Assembly: GCA_965644295.1 (NCBI GenBank) | Contig: CBFFRP010000357.1 | Location: 232,536-296,535, forward strand | Direction: 5' to 3' | Source of the DNA: Paraphysomonas bandaiensis | Taxonomy: Eukaryota; Chrysophyceae | Length of the DNA: 64,000 nucleotides | Part shown: positions 33,690 to 48,700 of the stretch, one piece after another | Position numbering within the stretch: position 1 is the first letter of the stretch | Layout of the letters: every line of letters begins with the position of its first letter | Made by a program: the position numbers and the translations under genes | The notes under the pieces: generated by a model | Told to the model about the DNA's origin: nothing | The model's database searches: none | The model's input: only the letters and a program-made list of their open reading frames with translations

Positions 33690-36600
33690 TTAGTTTGGAG
33701 GAATGGTTTGCATCGACTCCTTGGACTTACTAGAGATGGGCCCCTCCCTTTTCACCGGGTCTGCGACTATTCGCTTGGTCGTTTCGTCAGTGGCGATGGA
33801 GCCGTTAGTAGCTATATTCACAGCCGACCCATTCAGCTGTGGATTACTGGGGCCATTGCTCTTCAGTCCACTGACAGCATCGCCTGTCGAAGTCATTCTA
33901 ACTGGCCCTTCATTGGGGGAAGCACTGGGCGGGATAGAATGAGATACATGTTGGATTTTCGGGGGGCGTCCTCTTTTCCTAGGTTGAGGAATATCCCCCT
34001 CTGAGACCACGCTATACGACCTTTTACCCACCCTGTCCTCCATATCACGACCAGCAAGGTGGGAATTCCCTCCTCTGTCCCACGGACGATAATCATCCTC
34101 ATCCCGTGAAAGAGCCCGAGGAGAAGATGCCGAGAAACTTCCACCAGATGTTCGCTTTAAACTACGCTTGAGCTCCTGAATCGTAGCCCAACGGTCACGC
34201 ATTCGACTAAGAGTCACCTCATGTCGTGCCAGAACCGCCTCATCCGATATGTCCTCTTCACCTGAAGACTCGTTATCCTCTGACATATTATCTGTAGAAG
34301 TCACTGGACGGAACAAAGGTGCAACCACATCTCCAAATGACACACGCCGGAACTCGTGCTTCGAGGACACAACTTTCTTTGACTCTTCCTCACTAACTCT
34401 CGGAGAATTCTTAGGCTTAGGTCCTCGTTTTCGCTTTTCCGGTTCGCCATCAGCACCGGTGGATTGACTATCACTATCTGGTCTCGTTCGTTTCTGGGAA
34501 TCTGTAGACTCATTTACAGTCACCTCTACCCATGTGCCTATCGCACCATTGAAATTCATTCCACCGGGGGTAAGTGGGGTTACAGCTGGTACGGCAGAAT
34601 TTGAAGGTTGAGGAGGAATCTTTACACGTAGCCCGGAATTTACTTTAGTGCCATCTGCAGAAGTAATGTGGGATGCAGAATGATGTGGTTTGCCCGTTGT
34701 GTCTGTGCTACCACATGCTGCAGCTGAAGAAACACTCTGAGTCGCCACGCTATCAACAGGCGCATCAGGATCGAAAACCACAAATTCCTTTGCGATGCTA
34801 CTCCATGGAATGGGGGTTGTGTGAACTACGAGGTCAACCATAGAAAGCCGTCCAGTGGTAGGGCAAATATGGGGACCCACTGAATTAGATTCGGAAGTCC
34901 CTTCTGGAGCGTAGACCGAGTCATGGAGGTACATCGGGGGAACAACATGACGAGACGCGGGAGCTAAAGGTTCCTGGACAGAGGTTGACGAATAGCTGGT
35001 GCTCCGACGACGTCTTGGAGTGACCCCAGTGTCCAGCGAAGAACTCGACATACCACCAAATGAAGACGCCCTTGGGGACATTGGCATCTCCGGAAAGAAC
35101 ACCCGGCTGTCCACACCGGTTGCACTGTAGTCCCCTCCATTCAAACTTTGTGACAGATGACTGAAGGAATCTTGTCGGGTCTTGCCTCTCTTTCCCTTTG
35201 AATCTGATTTAATCCATTGCACTCGTTCGAGCAACATAGCCGCAGTCAACGGCGGATCTTCGCTATCACCAGTAAAAAGCAAACGTCTATCACCAGGGTG
35301 AAATGACTTGACTCCAGAGCGCCTACTTCTGGAAGCCGACAAAGGAATGACTTCAGAAAGTTGTCGTAATGTATCTTGTGTATAACCCGATTCCAAATAC
35401 CGAGTGCCCAGTCTACAGGGCTCACTAGGAAGGTACAATCCACTCTTCCCTGCTATATACCGCATCAATCGCTCCTCGAGTTCCAGTGCCTCAGCCTCCG
35501 CATAACATGCGTCTGACCACTCTGACAAACGCTCCGCTGGATCAACAAACACATCCAGAGAACCAGGGGCAGAACGGAAACCCCATCCGCCTCTAGAGGA
35601 CCCTAAAAAACGCCTCACGGTGGGTTTTTTAGGCTTACTTGTTGCCGTATTACTATTGTCTGAAGGAGCGCTACCCTCTACTACCGCATTGCTACTTGTG
35701 TTCACTTGGCTACTTGCAGTATTAGGTGTACTTACCACGTCCTGCTTGATGACAACACTGACATTCGTATCCACTGATGCATCTTCTGTATCCAAAGAAA
35801 CGGGGGTATCTCTGCCTTGTCCTTCATCTCCGTCATAACCCCCATATCTTTCCCCATCTGGACATGCGCCCGAACTACTTTCTACCACACTGTCTCCACT
35901 GGTAAATGAAACTATGGTCTCCTCGGATCCACTAACAGCACCGCATGCTTGCGGAGGAGCTTCAGAGTTTGAAATCTCTTCAGTCTTAGGTGGGGCATCC
36001 TGCGTTTCTACACTATCGTTTCCACTAGATGCCTCTGGAAAATCCGTCGATGTTTTACTTTGCTTCATGTCTTCTGATGTCACTACAGGCTTGTCCAACA
36101 ACTCGTCGGTTGATTTATCCAGCGTCGGCGATGTTGCCGTCTGCACAGATGTGGCGGTTACCTTAGCCACAGTCTCCATGCACTCCTCTTCACTACTCAT
36201 ACTTCGGCTCCGAGTTCGAAATGCAGGTCGATCTTCAGGGATAGTAGGGAGCGGACAGGCTTTTTTCACATATTCTGTGACAGGTTTACTGATTCCCCCC
36301 ACAGCACTAGCTGTTGTAGAGGGCAATGTACTAGTGGGCACTGGGTCTGATGAAATACTGATACTGCTACTAGATGGAGAGGGCTGAGAAGTCTTGCGCT
36401 TCCGCAGATCCTTAAGAAACGAAACGAGCTGTGCTTCCCATCTTTGCGAAAGTGCATTCTCGATCTGCATCTTTTCAGAGGGCTCCTTTTCTACAGTCTC
36501 CTTTTCTGCCGGTTCCTTTTCTGACGACTCTTTCTCCAGGGCCATATGACATTCGGAGTTCTTTTCAGTCGACTCTTTCTCCAGGTCCATATGACATTCG

Positions 36601-37792
36601 GAGTTCTTTTCAGTCGACTCTTTCTCCAAGTCCATATGACATTCGGAGTTCTTTTCAGTCGACTCTTTCTCCAGGTCCATATGAGAGTTCTTTTCAGTCG
36701 ACTCTTTCTCCAAGTCCATATGACATTCGGAGTTAGCCACCGAATCCTCGACGCCACTTACTTCTGCATAGCCCTCACTCATGGGGACAGGAGGTGGAAC
36801 ATCTGTGTCATTGCAGTCTGCAACCTGACTCGATTCCACAAGTGAGTTATTGGTATTCGTAGGGGTTGTATTAGTGGAAGGCGTCTGAACTGCAGCGGGG
36901 CTAAAAGAAAGGGGAAGAATAGGTGTAGAGCTGCGAATAACGGAGGGAGCATCGAGGGAGCCTTGTTCGGAGAGTTCAGAAGGTGGGGCACTAGCTGCAG
37001 CACTAGTGTCAATATTGGTACTTTTATTACCATTGTCAGTGTCTGCAGATATGTTCGGACTGGCTCTTTTGGGTCCAGGCTTTGAAGCCCCTGAAGATGG
37101 AGTCATCGATGCTTCCTCAAGAACACCAATAGCTTGAAGTATGTTACACACGGAGAACACATCAAGTGTAGTCCCTGTAGAAATATGGTTATTACACAAC
37201 ATTTTCATCGCAACACAGGAATCCCACTAAACACAATATACACTCCATAAAAAGCACATCAATAAGTCACACACCAGAAATAAGTCCTTTTCCAGTCATC
37301 TTAATACCCTCCTCCTTACAACGGGCTGACACCGCTATGCGAATATCTTTCTCACTCATAGGACCTGTATCTCAAGTCAATAAAGCAACCACACAGTACT
37401 AAGGCGACATAGCTGTACCTGGTAATAAGAACTGGAGAATGCACCTTGTTAAGATTACAGCCGTCGGCTTTATATCTTTCACTTCTGTTAAACGTCGTTT
37501 CACTTGTGAAGACCTGATGATAGATACAATACAGTATAAGATAATTCAGTATATGTAGCTAGATAGTGTATATATACACATATACATACCATTGAGCCCT
37601 CTCCACACTTTTATAGTGCCTCTCTGCGATATCATCACCTGAAAATGGTTTGGAAATCTCGAGACGTGATTCAAGGCTATCAATCTAATGAACGGTTAGA
37701 CTTTTATATGTCAATAAGCGTTATATTACTTGTTTTTGTAGCCACACCAAACGATCTTTTAATATATCAAAATTCATAATATCAGAGGCCAT
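33690..37792 (-). CDS. Large AT-hook nuclear protein with possible N-terminal winged helix
   Basis: Exons 37792-37730, 37684-37590, 37513-37419, 37364-37275 and 37174-33690 join in frame to 1275 residues. The folded part is the first ~140 residues. It starts with a short helical heptad-like segment. Then comes a possible winged helix: ILTRCILQFLLP, MSEKDIRIAVSARCKEEG and LDVFSVCNILQAIGVLEE. The last piece resembles the recognition helix and wing of E2F/DP-type domains. The remaining ~1100 residues are low-complexity and Ser/Thr/Pro/Glu-rich. They include about five copies of a 14-16-residue repeat (HMDLEKESTEKNSEC) near residues 290-360. Two AT-hook motifs sit near the C-terminus: KRKRGPKPKNSPR and PRKRGRPPKIQ. 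AT hooks bind the minor groove of AT-rich DNA, so a chromatin or transcription role is inferred. The E2F resemblance is weak and needs a profile search. Confidence 0.7.
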
Positions 37793-38365
37793 ATTTGTTG
37801 AATCAACCACTTTGACCGGATAATTCAACCATTCTAATCTCAAATCTTATCATTTTATATAGTAGTTAGTATATAGGAAGCTTCTAATGGCCTCTCACAC
37901 TATGTTTAATCTAGAGATTTTTTAGTTCTAGTTTTATAGGATGATTTCCTATGAAAAAACTAACACATCCTTTGAATCGCTATTTTCCATGCAATTTGCT
38001 AACCTTCACTTCACTTTGATGAAAGGGGGTGAAGAACAATCTTGAATGGACATTCGACTGAAAGGTTATGTAAAGAGTATAATATATCTCTACAAAAAAA
38101 TGGATAGAATTTATTTATGGATAGAATTTGTAGGGGTGAAAGGGTATATTAACTCAATTTTTCAGTTTGTGACCAATTTGTCTATTGAAGATATTTTCAT
38201 TCTTACTATATATTATCATATAAATTTATAGACACATTTGATCTGAAAAAACACATATGCAAACACTGAATTCATGTCGATTACCATACTCACCTCACTC
38301 CTTTCCATAGCAATCAAAGTATCTACCTGTCATTAGTTACCAGGGCTACTAGATCAATTAAGAAA
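37793..38365. promoter_or_regulatory. Divergent promoter region, AT-hook gene / Rab11
   Basis: About 570 bp between the ATGs of two divergently oriented genes. It must carry both promoters, but I recognise no specific element. Confidence 0.5.
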
Positions 38366-39433
<1,068 letters not shown>

Positions 39434-40750
39434 TCTCTTAAATATGTCAGTTTACTGGCATACTGTTGAAGCCTTTACGTTACTAAGAGAATGATGAACG
39501 GCGAGTATAGAACTTTTCTTTGGGAAGTGCTAGCTAGTTACATTACAGTTTTTACTTTTGTGCCCTAACTGCATAACTTGGTTGCTTGTCTAAAGTAGTC
39601 TGCCTTCGCAATACTACGTAAGGACATGTGCTTCGTAATGAAAGATATCTAGCATATTTGTTGAAATTGTGAAATTATGACGCCTTTTGTGCCACCTTAG
39701 GAGACCCCGTACAAAATATCGCTTGTAAAGCATTAGTAATACATCTATAGCTCTCTACATATCTTAATTATGTCATCTGGATACATTGATAAGAAGCACA
39801 CGTCGAGCTCAATCATGCCTGCAATGCAGAATGCAGTGAGGCCGCTCATCAACAATCAACCCATCGATGTCATGACCCACCCAGTACCTGAATGGTATGT
39901 GCGTGAATTATTGCTGCCCCATTCCGAGGGCGTGGCCATAGTGTAGGCTGGCTGTACACCACCTAAAACACCGTGATATAGCACTGATTCTACTACCCAC
40001 CTACCCGTGTACGGTGTACCAACGTATCTGACAGCATAGATCACGCGCAGAATCTGTTGCCCCCCACCTGTGTTAACCTGTGCTGAGATTACGCGGGATT
40101 TCTCATAACTATGCATAACTTCTATATATATAATTCGCACAGATTCTAGTAGGACCATGTGTACCTTCCCATTATTACCTAACAAATATTACGCGGGACT
40201 TCTCGTGACCATGCATGACTCAGTTGATAGTTGATATTACTACTAAAAATAACATATATTGGCGCAAAATATATTGCCACTTTAACAGAGACAATAGTGA
40301 GAGAATATTTGGCCGGTCCACCTCATTATATTTTACAATACATTGCAATTCTATATATTGTTCCCTAGCCCTGAACTGTATCATTAGCAGAGGTGGTCAC
40401 ACCTTGGTGCTTGCGGCGACGCACAAGAATCCTCCGTAGCGTCAAATAGTAGGATATTAGTAATAAGTACTAGATAGATTTCTGTTTTTAATTCTTGCAT
40501 GCCTATTGCTAAATAATCGGACTTTATATATAACTGTACCATTTCAAACAAAGCATATGCTTACTCCAAAGGTGTTACCAGTTAAATAAACCACACACTG
40601 CTTATTACACAAGAAATTATACTGAAAATAATTCCTTTCAAGACAATATTGATATTAGAATAGCATCAACATCAACAACACCGTCAAAACAACGATATCT
40701 GAAAGACGACATACGAAATTCTCGCATTACCCTCGTGGCCCAACCAACAC
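39434..40750. repeat. Intergenic with dispersed-repeat fragments
   Basis: No gene seen. A diverged direct repeat (ATTACGCGGGA, then CTATGCATAACT or CCATGCATGACT) occurs near 40087 and 40189. A fragment ending ATTGTTCCCTAGCCCTG (about 40359-40375) matches one arm of the foldback element at 45184. GGTGCTTGCGGCGACGCACA near 40405 also occurs near 32823. These are remnants of short mobile elements. Confidence 0.6.
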
Positions 40751-42178
40751 AAGTCCTGTGATTATGATGGACCTACTATAACAACAGTTACATCAAATAC
40801 ATACACCTACGTGGCATAAGTAATATGATACAGCTATAGAACAGCTTCAAAATCGTCGAACATATGCAACATCACTACATATCAGATGAATCTCAACAGT
40901 GAGTACTTCTTATCATTAGCCATTTCATAGAGATACTATATGGTAATGAACGTGATACAATCGATACGTACATGTCCATATTAGACCATATGTGCTGTGT
41001 CCTTTTTTCTATCCCACATCTTCAAGTATTACCTTCTTGACCAACTCAAACGCAAGCCCTGTGATTATGATGGACCTACTATAACAACAGTTACATCAAA
41101 TACATACACCTACGTGGCATAAGTAATATGATACAGCTATAGAACAGCTTCAAAATCGTCGAACATATGCAGCATCACTACATATCAGATGAATCTCAAC
41201 AGTGAGTACTTCTTATCATTAGCCGTTTCATAGAGATACTATATGGTAATGAACGTGATACAATCGATACGTACATGTTTCATATTAGACCATATGTGCT
41301 GTGTCCTTTTTTCTATCCCACATCTTCATATTGGCAGAGAAGTATTACTTTCTTGACCAACTCAACGCAAGTCCTGTGATTATGATGGACCTACTATAAC
41401 AACAGTTACATCAAATACATACACCTACGTGGCATAAGTAATATGATACAGCTATAGAACAGCTTCAAAATCGTCGAACATATGCAACATCACTACATAT
41501 CAGATGAATCTCAACAGTGAGTACTTCTTATCATTAGCCATTTCATAGAGATACTATATGGTAATGAACGTGATACAATCGATACGTACATGTCCATATT
41601 AGACCATATGTGCTGTGTCCTTTTTTCTATCCCACATCTTCAAGTATTACCTTCTTGACCAACTCAAACGCAAGCCCTGTGATTATGATGGACCTACTAT
41701 AACAACAGTTACATCAAATACATACACCTACGTGGCATAAGTAATATGATACAGCTATAGAACAGCTTCAAAATCGTCGAACATATGCAGCATCACTACA
41801 TATCAGATGAATCTCAACAGTGAGTACTTCTTATCATTAGCCGTTTCATAGAGATACTATATGGTAATGAACGTGATACAATCGATACGTACATGTTTCA
41901 TATTAGACCATATGTGCTGTGTCCTTTTTTCTATCCCACATCTTCATATTGGCAGAGAAGTATTACTTTCTTGACCAACTCAACGCAAGTCCTGTGATTA
42001 TGATGGACCTACTATAACAACAGTTACATCAAATACATACACCTACGTGGCATAAGTAATATGATACAGCTATAGAACAGCTTCAAAATCGTCGAACATA
42101 TGCAACATCACTACATATCAGATGAATCTCAACAGTGAGTACTTCTTATCATTAGCCGTTTCATAGAGATACTATATG
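40751..42178. repeat. Tandem array with alternating 303- and 315-bp units
   Basis: CCTGTGATTATGATGGACC occurs at 40755, 41058, 41373, 41676 and 41991, that is with spacings 303, 315, 303 and 315. The two monomer types differ by small indels (for example TACATGTCCATA versus TACATGTTTCATA, and an extra TTGGCAGAGA). They alternate strictly, making a 618-bp higher-order dimer repeated twice plus a partial copy. No ORF is supported within. Confidence 0.93.
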
Positions 42179-42939
42179 CATATGTTATAGATACCTTGCA
42201 CTGTGACTTGCATCTCTGATAAGTGGAAATCCCAACTAACGCCTGCCATGAGCCCTTTCACTGTTCAGCTTTGGTATCATAGCTTTGACTATATATATGT
42301 TGCAATGGTTGTGTGTGGAGGTGCTCTGCATATATCTGCCTGGATATCTCCACACCACATATCTGCCTGTGGATATACAGTCATACCCTCTTGTATACTG
42401 TACTCGTACATACAGTATGCTGCTGCATCCATACATACAGCTCACACGCGATATAACGCGATTAGGGTGCGCGAAAATCGCGATATAGGTTTTTAGCATT
42501 AAAGTGGCAGTATTTATATAAAAATCCCGGTTTTTTTATGTACTGTACCATATGTACTTTAGTCCACTATATCTGTACTGCTATATATATCTCCAGGTAC
42601 ATATCTGAATATACTGATTATACAAGTATGCCTCTCACCATATACATCTGTACAACTGTGCGCACAGATGTCCCAACACAAAAACCCCGGATTTAAAAGT
42701 TTCTAATTCATATAATTCTCAAATTCCTGTAAGTATCTACACTAATTCTTTAGATATCCTGGTTTTCTATACTATCCTTACTATGAAAAAGCCTTGTGCA
42801 ATATATTCCAACACTATCATCTAGCTATCTATCCATATATATATACATATATCATGTTAGTGCCTCTATTAGGCCAAATTAATTAATTCTTTCTATAAAT
42901 CTATGTTTTATTGAGTTCATCTAATCCTAATAGAGTATC
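42179..42939. other. Intergenic
   Basis: AT-rich DNA between the tandem array and the PH gene. It contains CACATATCTGCCTG-type short repeats near 42320-42370. No gene is supported. Confidence 0.5.
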
Positions 42940-44949
42940 ATGGGTTGTTGTTTTACATGTTTTACAAAGAAAAGTCATCATAATAAATATAACACGAAGA
43001 GTCTCATACAGCAGCCTTTACTCAATGATAATAAAAGAAATTCAGATAGTAGAGGTGTCAGTCTTCAACAAGAAGGATATTATGAATCTCCTGTATTTCA
43101 ATCATCATCTTCATATGAAAATAATGATAAGAGTCTTCATATGGAGATACACACAGATCATAGAAGTCGACATATTAACGGAGAATCTCTTATAGAAACA
43201 CCCACTTTAAGTGAATTGAGAAAAACAGGATGGTTGATGAAGCGTGGGCATATGGTGTACAGGAGACATATGTATGAGACACTGTCTTATGGTTAATTAT
43301 AGGTACGGAATTGGAAGAAACGGTACATAGTGCTCGATGATGGCGAAATTAAATACTATGATAAATTAGATGAAAGTACGGGAAGTGGAATAAATATGAA
43401 GGGACAGGTATTACATATATTGTAAAAGTATTATATTGGACCGCTGAAAAGGATACCTCTAAATATTATACTTATTTAGTTGTACGTATTTCTTAATTGT
43501 GTCTTTTATTCAATGTCCTTTAGTGGTTGTCAGATATGATGTATATATTCGAATATCACCGCTTTAGTATTGAGCCGTGCTGCTGAACCACAGGTACACT
43601 TATTGGGCGCTACGTATGAGTTAAAGCTCACTATGGAAGATACCCCTGTACTGGAAATAATAGGGAGGCATGGTGAAAAAGACCTGCTCCTCAAGTTTGA
43701 CTCTCTCAAGGATGCACATGTGAGTGTACTTGTGGGCTAGTGTAGTATAGTGGCACTGTATACTACTTGAGTACCAGAAGGCATATTAATGAGTCTATGT
43801 TGTACTGTTCATGGAGGAGTCGATAATATAGTATCAAAGTATAAATATGTTGTCATTTTATTCCATGACTATTGTTTCTGTGCAGGAATGGTACGATGCC
43901 ATTCATTGGACCGTCTACACGTGGAGTGTTAATAGCATTACTTCCGGAGAAGAGACCGTGGACACTGAAAACTGGTACAAGCAGCAGCTAGTAACCGTTG
44001 AGACTTCATTTCAAGAACTATCGAAAGGGTGCAAATTCAACAAGCATGGCTTTTCTAGCACCGGCAATATGGTCACATCGCTTTGTTCGGTGCAGGTGCG
44101 GTTGTAACACTTTGACGCCGATGCGTTGCATACATGAGATACACAATTTCATGACATGCATAACGTCTACGATCTATATATTACAGGGAAATAGAGATGA
44201 TGTTTGTTTAAGCTGGTGCTCAATCAGTCAAGGAAATAGCACAACTTCGAAGGGGAAAAAGTCCCAAATGAGGATTATTCCTTTAAGCGATGTTGTAGAT
44301 GTTATATATGGAAATTATTCAGGTATTACAATGTATGAGCTACCAATTTGGCTGCTATATGGTCGCTTTGACTACTGAATAATACTCACTGTACTGTTAT
44401 TATATAGGCGATGATATACCGATGCTTTCTATAGTCACCAAAGGGCATTCCTTGGACCTGCAAATTATCGATGATGATGTCGCCAATGCATGGATGAAAG
44501 CGCTAGCGGATGTATTAATGTTTTATTCTATTCCGGTAACTCCACTAATACGCCTGTTCCGTCTTTTATGTCTTGTTGAGAATTGCACTCGCATCACTGT
44601 TGGTGGTATTTCTATAATTCTTGTATTGCAATTTGATGACTGGTCGACACTGTTTATAGTTGCTTTTTATGCCAGGCCTCCAGATGTACTAACTCAATAT
44701 ACACATAGGTGCCCCGCAGATGTATGAACGTAGCGCCACCAGAGGATTCTAATAATAAAATGAAGCGAAAAGCGGCCATGAAGGCTAATGTGAGTTTGTA
44801 TATACCTAGATTGCTTGCATATTTCGAATGAGTAACTTGTTTATGTATTTTATTTCTTATATTGTGCGGGTGCATGTGTATCATACAATTCTATTTGGCC
44901 TCATTATTAACTTTTCTGTATTCAGTGCAAGGGAAGTACGTTTTCATGA
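42940..44949 (+). CDS. Membrane-anchored protein with two PH-like domains, 8 exons
   Basis: Exons 42940-43254, 43303-43407, 43594-43719, 43886-44095, 44187-44322, 44408-44535, 44709-44789 and 44926-44949 join in frame to 374 residues. The N-terminus MGCCFTCFTKK fits N-myristoylation at Gly2 plus palmitoylation. The first PH domain (about residues 90-190) runs from TGWLMKRG through RNWKKRYIVLDDGEIKYYDK to the C-terminal helix AHEWYDAIHWTVYTW. The second PH-like domain (about 210-345) has KGCKFNKHGF, ..VCLSWCSIS, LSDVVDVIYGNYSG and ends VANAWMKALADVL, resembling the PH domain of PLC-type proteins. The short basic tail is KMKRKAAMKAN. Expected location: inner face of the plasma membrane, binding phosphoinositides. 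Partner and pathway are unknown. The last two small exons are the least certain. Confidence 0.8.
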
Positions 44950-45183
44950 TGTAAGCTTCAACAAACACAGAAGTTCTGAGCAGATATTGTGTCGTCATTC
45001 GACATTACCATAGTTAATAGTCAACTACTCTAGTCGTTGATCATGTCCAAAAACTTCAGATCAATAAATAAATTGCATATTAGACCTTGACTAATGATTA
45101 TTCCTTTTGTAGTACTAGTACTTACCAATACCTGTGTGACTGCAGTCAACATAACCACACAAAAGCGACAGGTAGTATCTGCA

Positions 45184-45259
45184 GCAGGGCTAGGAAACAA
45201 TATATATTGCAATATATTGTACAATGTATTGCAATCCAATATATTGTTTCCTAGCCCTG
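45184..45259. mobile_element. Foldback MITE, hAT-like ends
   Basis: CAGGGCTAGGAAACAATATA at the left is the inverted copy of TATATTGTTTCCTAGCCCTG at the right. The whole element is only about 75 bp, with an ATTGCAATATATTG core. CAGGG-type termini match the hAT element at 30724. No clear target duplication is visible. A single arm of the same family remains near 40359. The rest of 44950-45756 holds no supportable gene. Confidence 0.75.
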
Positions 45260-45756
45260 AAAAATATTAGGTATAACATACAAAACGCCGTTAAGTGATG
45301 CGGATAGCAGAAACTTCGACAGTACTGCTCATATATTTTTAGATACGACCTTAAGTAAGCAGTTCTTACATTATAATGGCCATTCTAATTTCTGGGGCAT
45401 TTTTCATTTATGCCGTTATAATTGCCGGGAACTGGACTACCATTAATGGTTATCAGGCCCTGGATCTTACACACTGTTACACTGCCAAAGGTTATGGTGT
45501 GGCCGAAAATTAGATCACTATTATGTTACGTAATATAACATTTTATATAGTAGCAACACACACTATAGATGTGGATATTGTTTATTATATTAGCAGTTCA
45601 TAATATTAATTTAATGTGACAACAACATTCACTACGCTATTATTAATTCATAGGAATTCAACTGCTGCTTCGTACGACTACAGAGGTCAGTAGTAAAACA
45701 ACAGACATTGAATAAGCAAGCGAACAATGCCAGCTTGCAACGTTCATATGCTTCGA

Positions 45757-48700
45757 TTATACGCTTTCTACTACTTCGTCGTCCACAGTATTGGCAAAGT
45801 CGCTCGCGACCTGTTTCACAATAAAATGTCAAAATATACAAAGAAGCCATGCATAAATAAATTCAGAGCATATCCAATTTACTGCACACCGACATACCTG
45901 CTTCAGTACTTTTCTGCATCTCTTCAAAATATCCTGGGAACTGAATGAATGTTCCTTGTTCCCTCCCTCACCGTCCTCATCGTCACTATCGCTTGAGGGC
46001 TGGAATATCGTCTGAATATGGGCATACACATCCCGCATTATTCCATTAACTTTATCTTGGGTTAAAGACGAATTTCCCGTTGACTGTGATGCTAATTGTT
46101 CTCGCAGTGAGTCAACCTCTGATTTATGTTGCTGTTGAAGCGCATCAATCTTCGATCTCATATCCGCTATCTCAGACTCATACTTCTCATTTCCAGATAT
46201 TTTTTCGAAATTCTCTTCTTTCAATGATTCCAGCTCCTTCTTTACGCGCTCAGCCTCTTGTGCATGTGCATCACGCTGTCCCTTCAAGTCAATTATCTCA
46301 TTTTGCATTTCCTGTAGTTCCATGGTGTTGTTATTGGACTGGGCCTGAGACCTGGCTCGTTGAAGGTCCTCTTCCAGGGCAACTATATCACTCTGTCTGT
46401 CACTAATCGTCTGCTTCAACTCAGCTCGTTCCTCCATCCACAATCGTTCTTTGTCTCCAAACTCCGCAGTCAGTTGCTGCTCCAAAGCTTTCAATGCAGA
46501 GGCAGACTCTCTATTAACCGCATCCATGCGTGATGACCACTCAGCATTTAAATCGGCCAACGTATTAGTGTGAATTTTCTCAAGATTTTGGATAGAAGAG
46601 CTAAGATGGTCTCGCTCAGATGTTATAGAAGCAAGCGACTTCTCTAGATAGTCGATGTGATCCCTATATTTAAGACGTCATTATACCCACAGCGAAAATC
46701 GCGACGGAAGTAATATGCTTTGCAGTGTAGTCAACATGACGTAGCATATATACTGATGCATACCTGTCAGCTGCAGATGTGCTCTTCGCTGCTGATGAGC
46801 TGGCAGCTGCATCTTTTAGAGCCTCAATCTCCTGTCGCAGAGAAGACATGCGGTCTCTCTGAGCGCGAAGAGCATCTTCACTCTCATCTCGGTCTCGCTT
46901 AGCGGATTCGAGCTATGAAACAAGAACACAATAAGGGTAGGTGCACAATGCAGCAATAATCGCTTTACACGTATCCTGTCATATCATTATGATATGCCAG
47001 TACGATACGATGACAGGATAAGCTAAACAACAAGAACATAACAAACCTCGCGTTGTATGCGGGACAATTTAGAAGAGTTCTCCGCCGCAGACTCAAGAGC
47101 TGCCGCATGCTTCTCCCATAAGTCTGATTTCTCATTCATGAGTTTTTCGTTCCGAGTCTAAAATTCCACATGATAACAGTAAGATGGTACCCAGGTAGCA
47201 ATAAAGTGGTACATATATTACACACCATGAGAGAATCAACTTTATCCTGAAGACGACTCAGCTGGTCCTCACTCGATGCACTTGCGGCTCTATTTTGTGA
47301 AGCGTTGGCAACCTGCTGTTTCAGCATAACGACCTCATTCGAACACTTGTCATGTTCCGCAATCAGCGCTTGTACAGAATCCACTATCTGCTTCCCCTTC
47401 AAGTGAATTGACTCTCCTCCTGACTGCTGTAACTGCATGGTGTCCCCTCCAATGCCTCCACGTAACATCGCCTGCATCTGCTGCTGTTGGAGAAATTGAA
47501 GCTGTTGCATACCTCCACCCATCATAGCGCCTCCAGATGCAGTGATCATATCCATCTTTCCATGAAGACCCATCAAGCTGCTCTGTAGAGTGAGCATCAT
47601 CTGATGAATTTGGTCGTATTGTTCTTGTTGTTTTCGTGTATTTTGATCTTGAGCATGCTGCTGGTACTGCTCAGATTGCTTTTGCCTAACATAGCTAGAT
47701 GTACTATCTCCATCTCCAGATAGGTAATAGGACCTCGCCTCCTGGCCCTCCACCAACGCTACAGCATAAGTCTGGGAAGGACTGCTACCCTGATGTTGCT
47801 GACTTTGTGGAGACCATTGTTGAGATTGATTGTATGGTTGATTTTGACTCTGATGTTGAGGCTGACCCTGATATTGGCCTTGAAATGCATGCTGAGGAGT
47901 CTGCTGGAATTGGCCATTGTGCTGCTGCGAATGCTGGTGGTAAGGCTGGTTCTGCTGCGTCATAGACTGTTGAGGAATCTGCTGGAATTGTCCTTGTTGA
48001 CTATACTGTGGTTGTCCTTGCTGAATATTCTGAGGATGTCCTTGTTGACTATACTGTGGTTGTCCTTGCTGAATATTCTGAGGATGTCCTTGTTGACTAT
48101 ACTGTGGTTGTCCTTGCTGAATATTCTGAGGATGTCCTTGCTGGCTATACTGTGGTTGTCCTTGCTGTATATTCTGAGAATTCCCTTGCTGGTTGTACTG
48201 TGGTTGCTCTTGCTGGGCCATCGGTTGCTGCACGTGGGGCTGTTGTTGTTGAAGTGTAGCTTGCTCAGACTGTGGCTGCATATTCTGACGACTACCCATT
48301 GCTGCTGCGAGCATACCTGCTTGCGACCCACCTGACTGGTGAGCTAACGTTGCCATTCGATTCGATATACTGTTAGACCGGGACCGATTGTTACCGTCGT
48401 CTTCATCGATAGAGGCCGATTGTACCACTGGTTCTGGAGCAGATTTCTTTTCTTTCTTTTTCTCTTTCTTTTCTTTATCAGACTTAATTTTTATGATTTC
48501 CACTTCGACGATAACATATACTGCTGGACGGCGGCGAGAGGACATATCTCCGGCATTGTAGGCAGTACCTGTGTTTATCAATATGTCATTAGCACCACAA
48601 AGCAAAGATAAACTGCTAACAATCCCTGCTACATATGTTGCGTCCAAAACTTACCTGTGGGAATGCCTAAGAACATGCGTTCACCCTTCCTGTGACCCGC

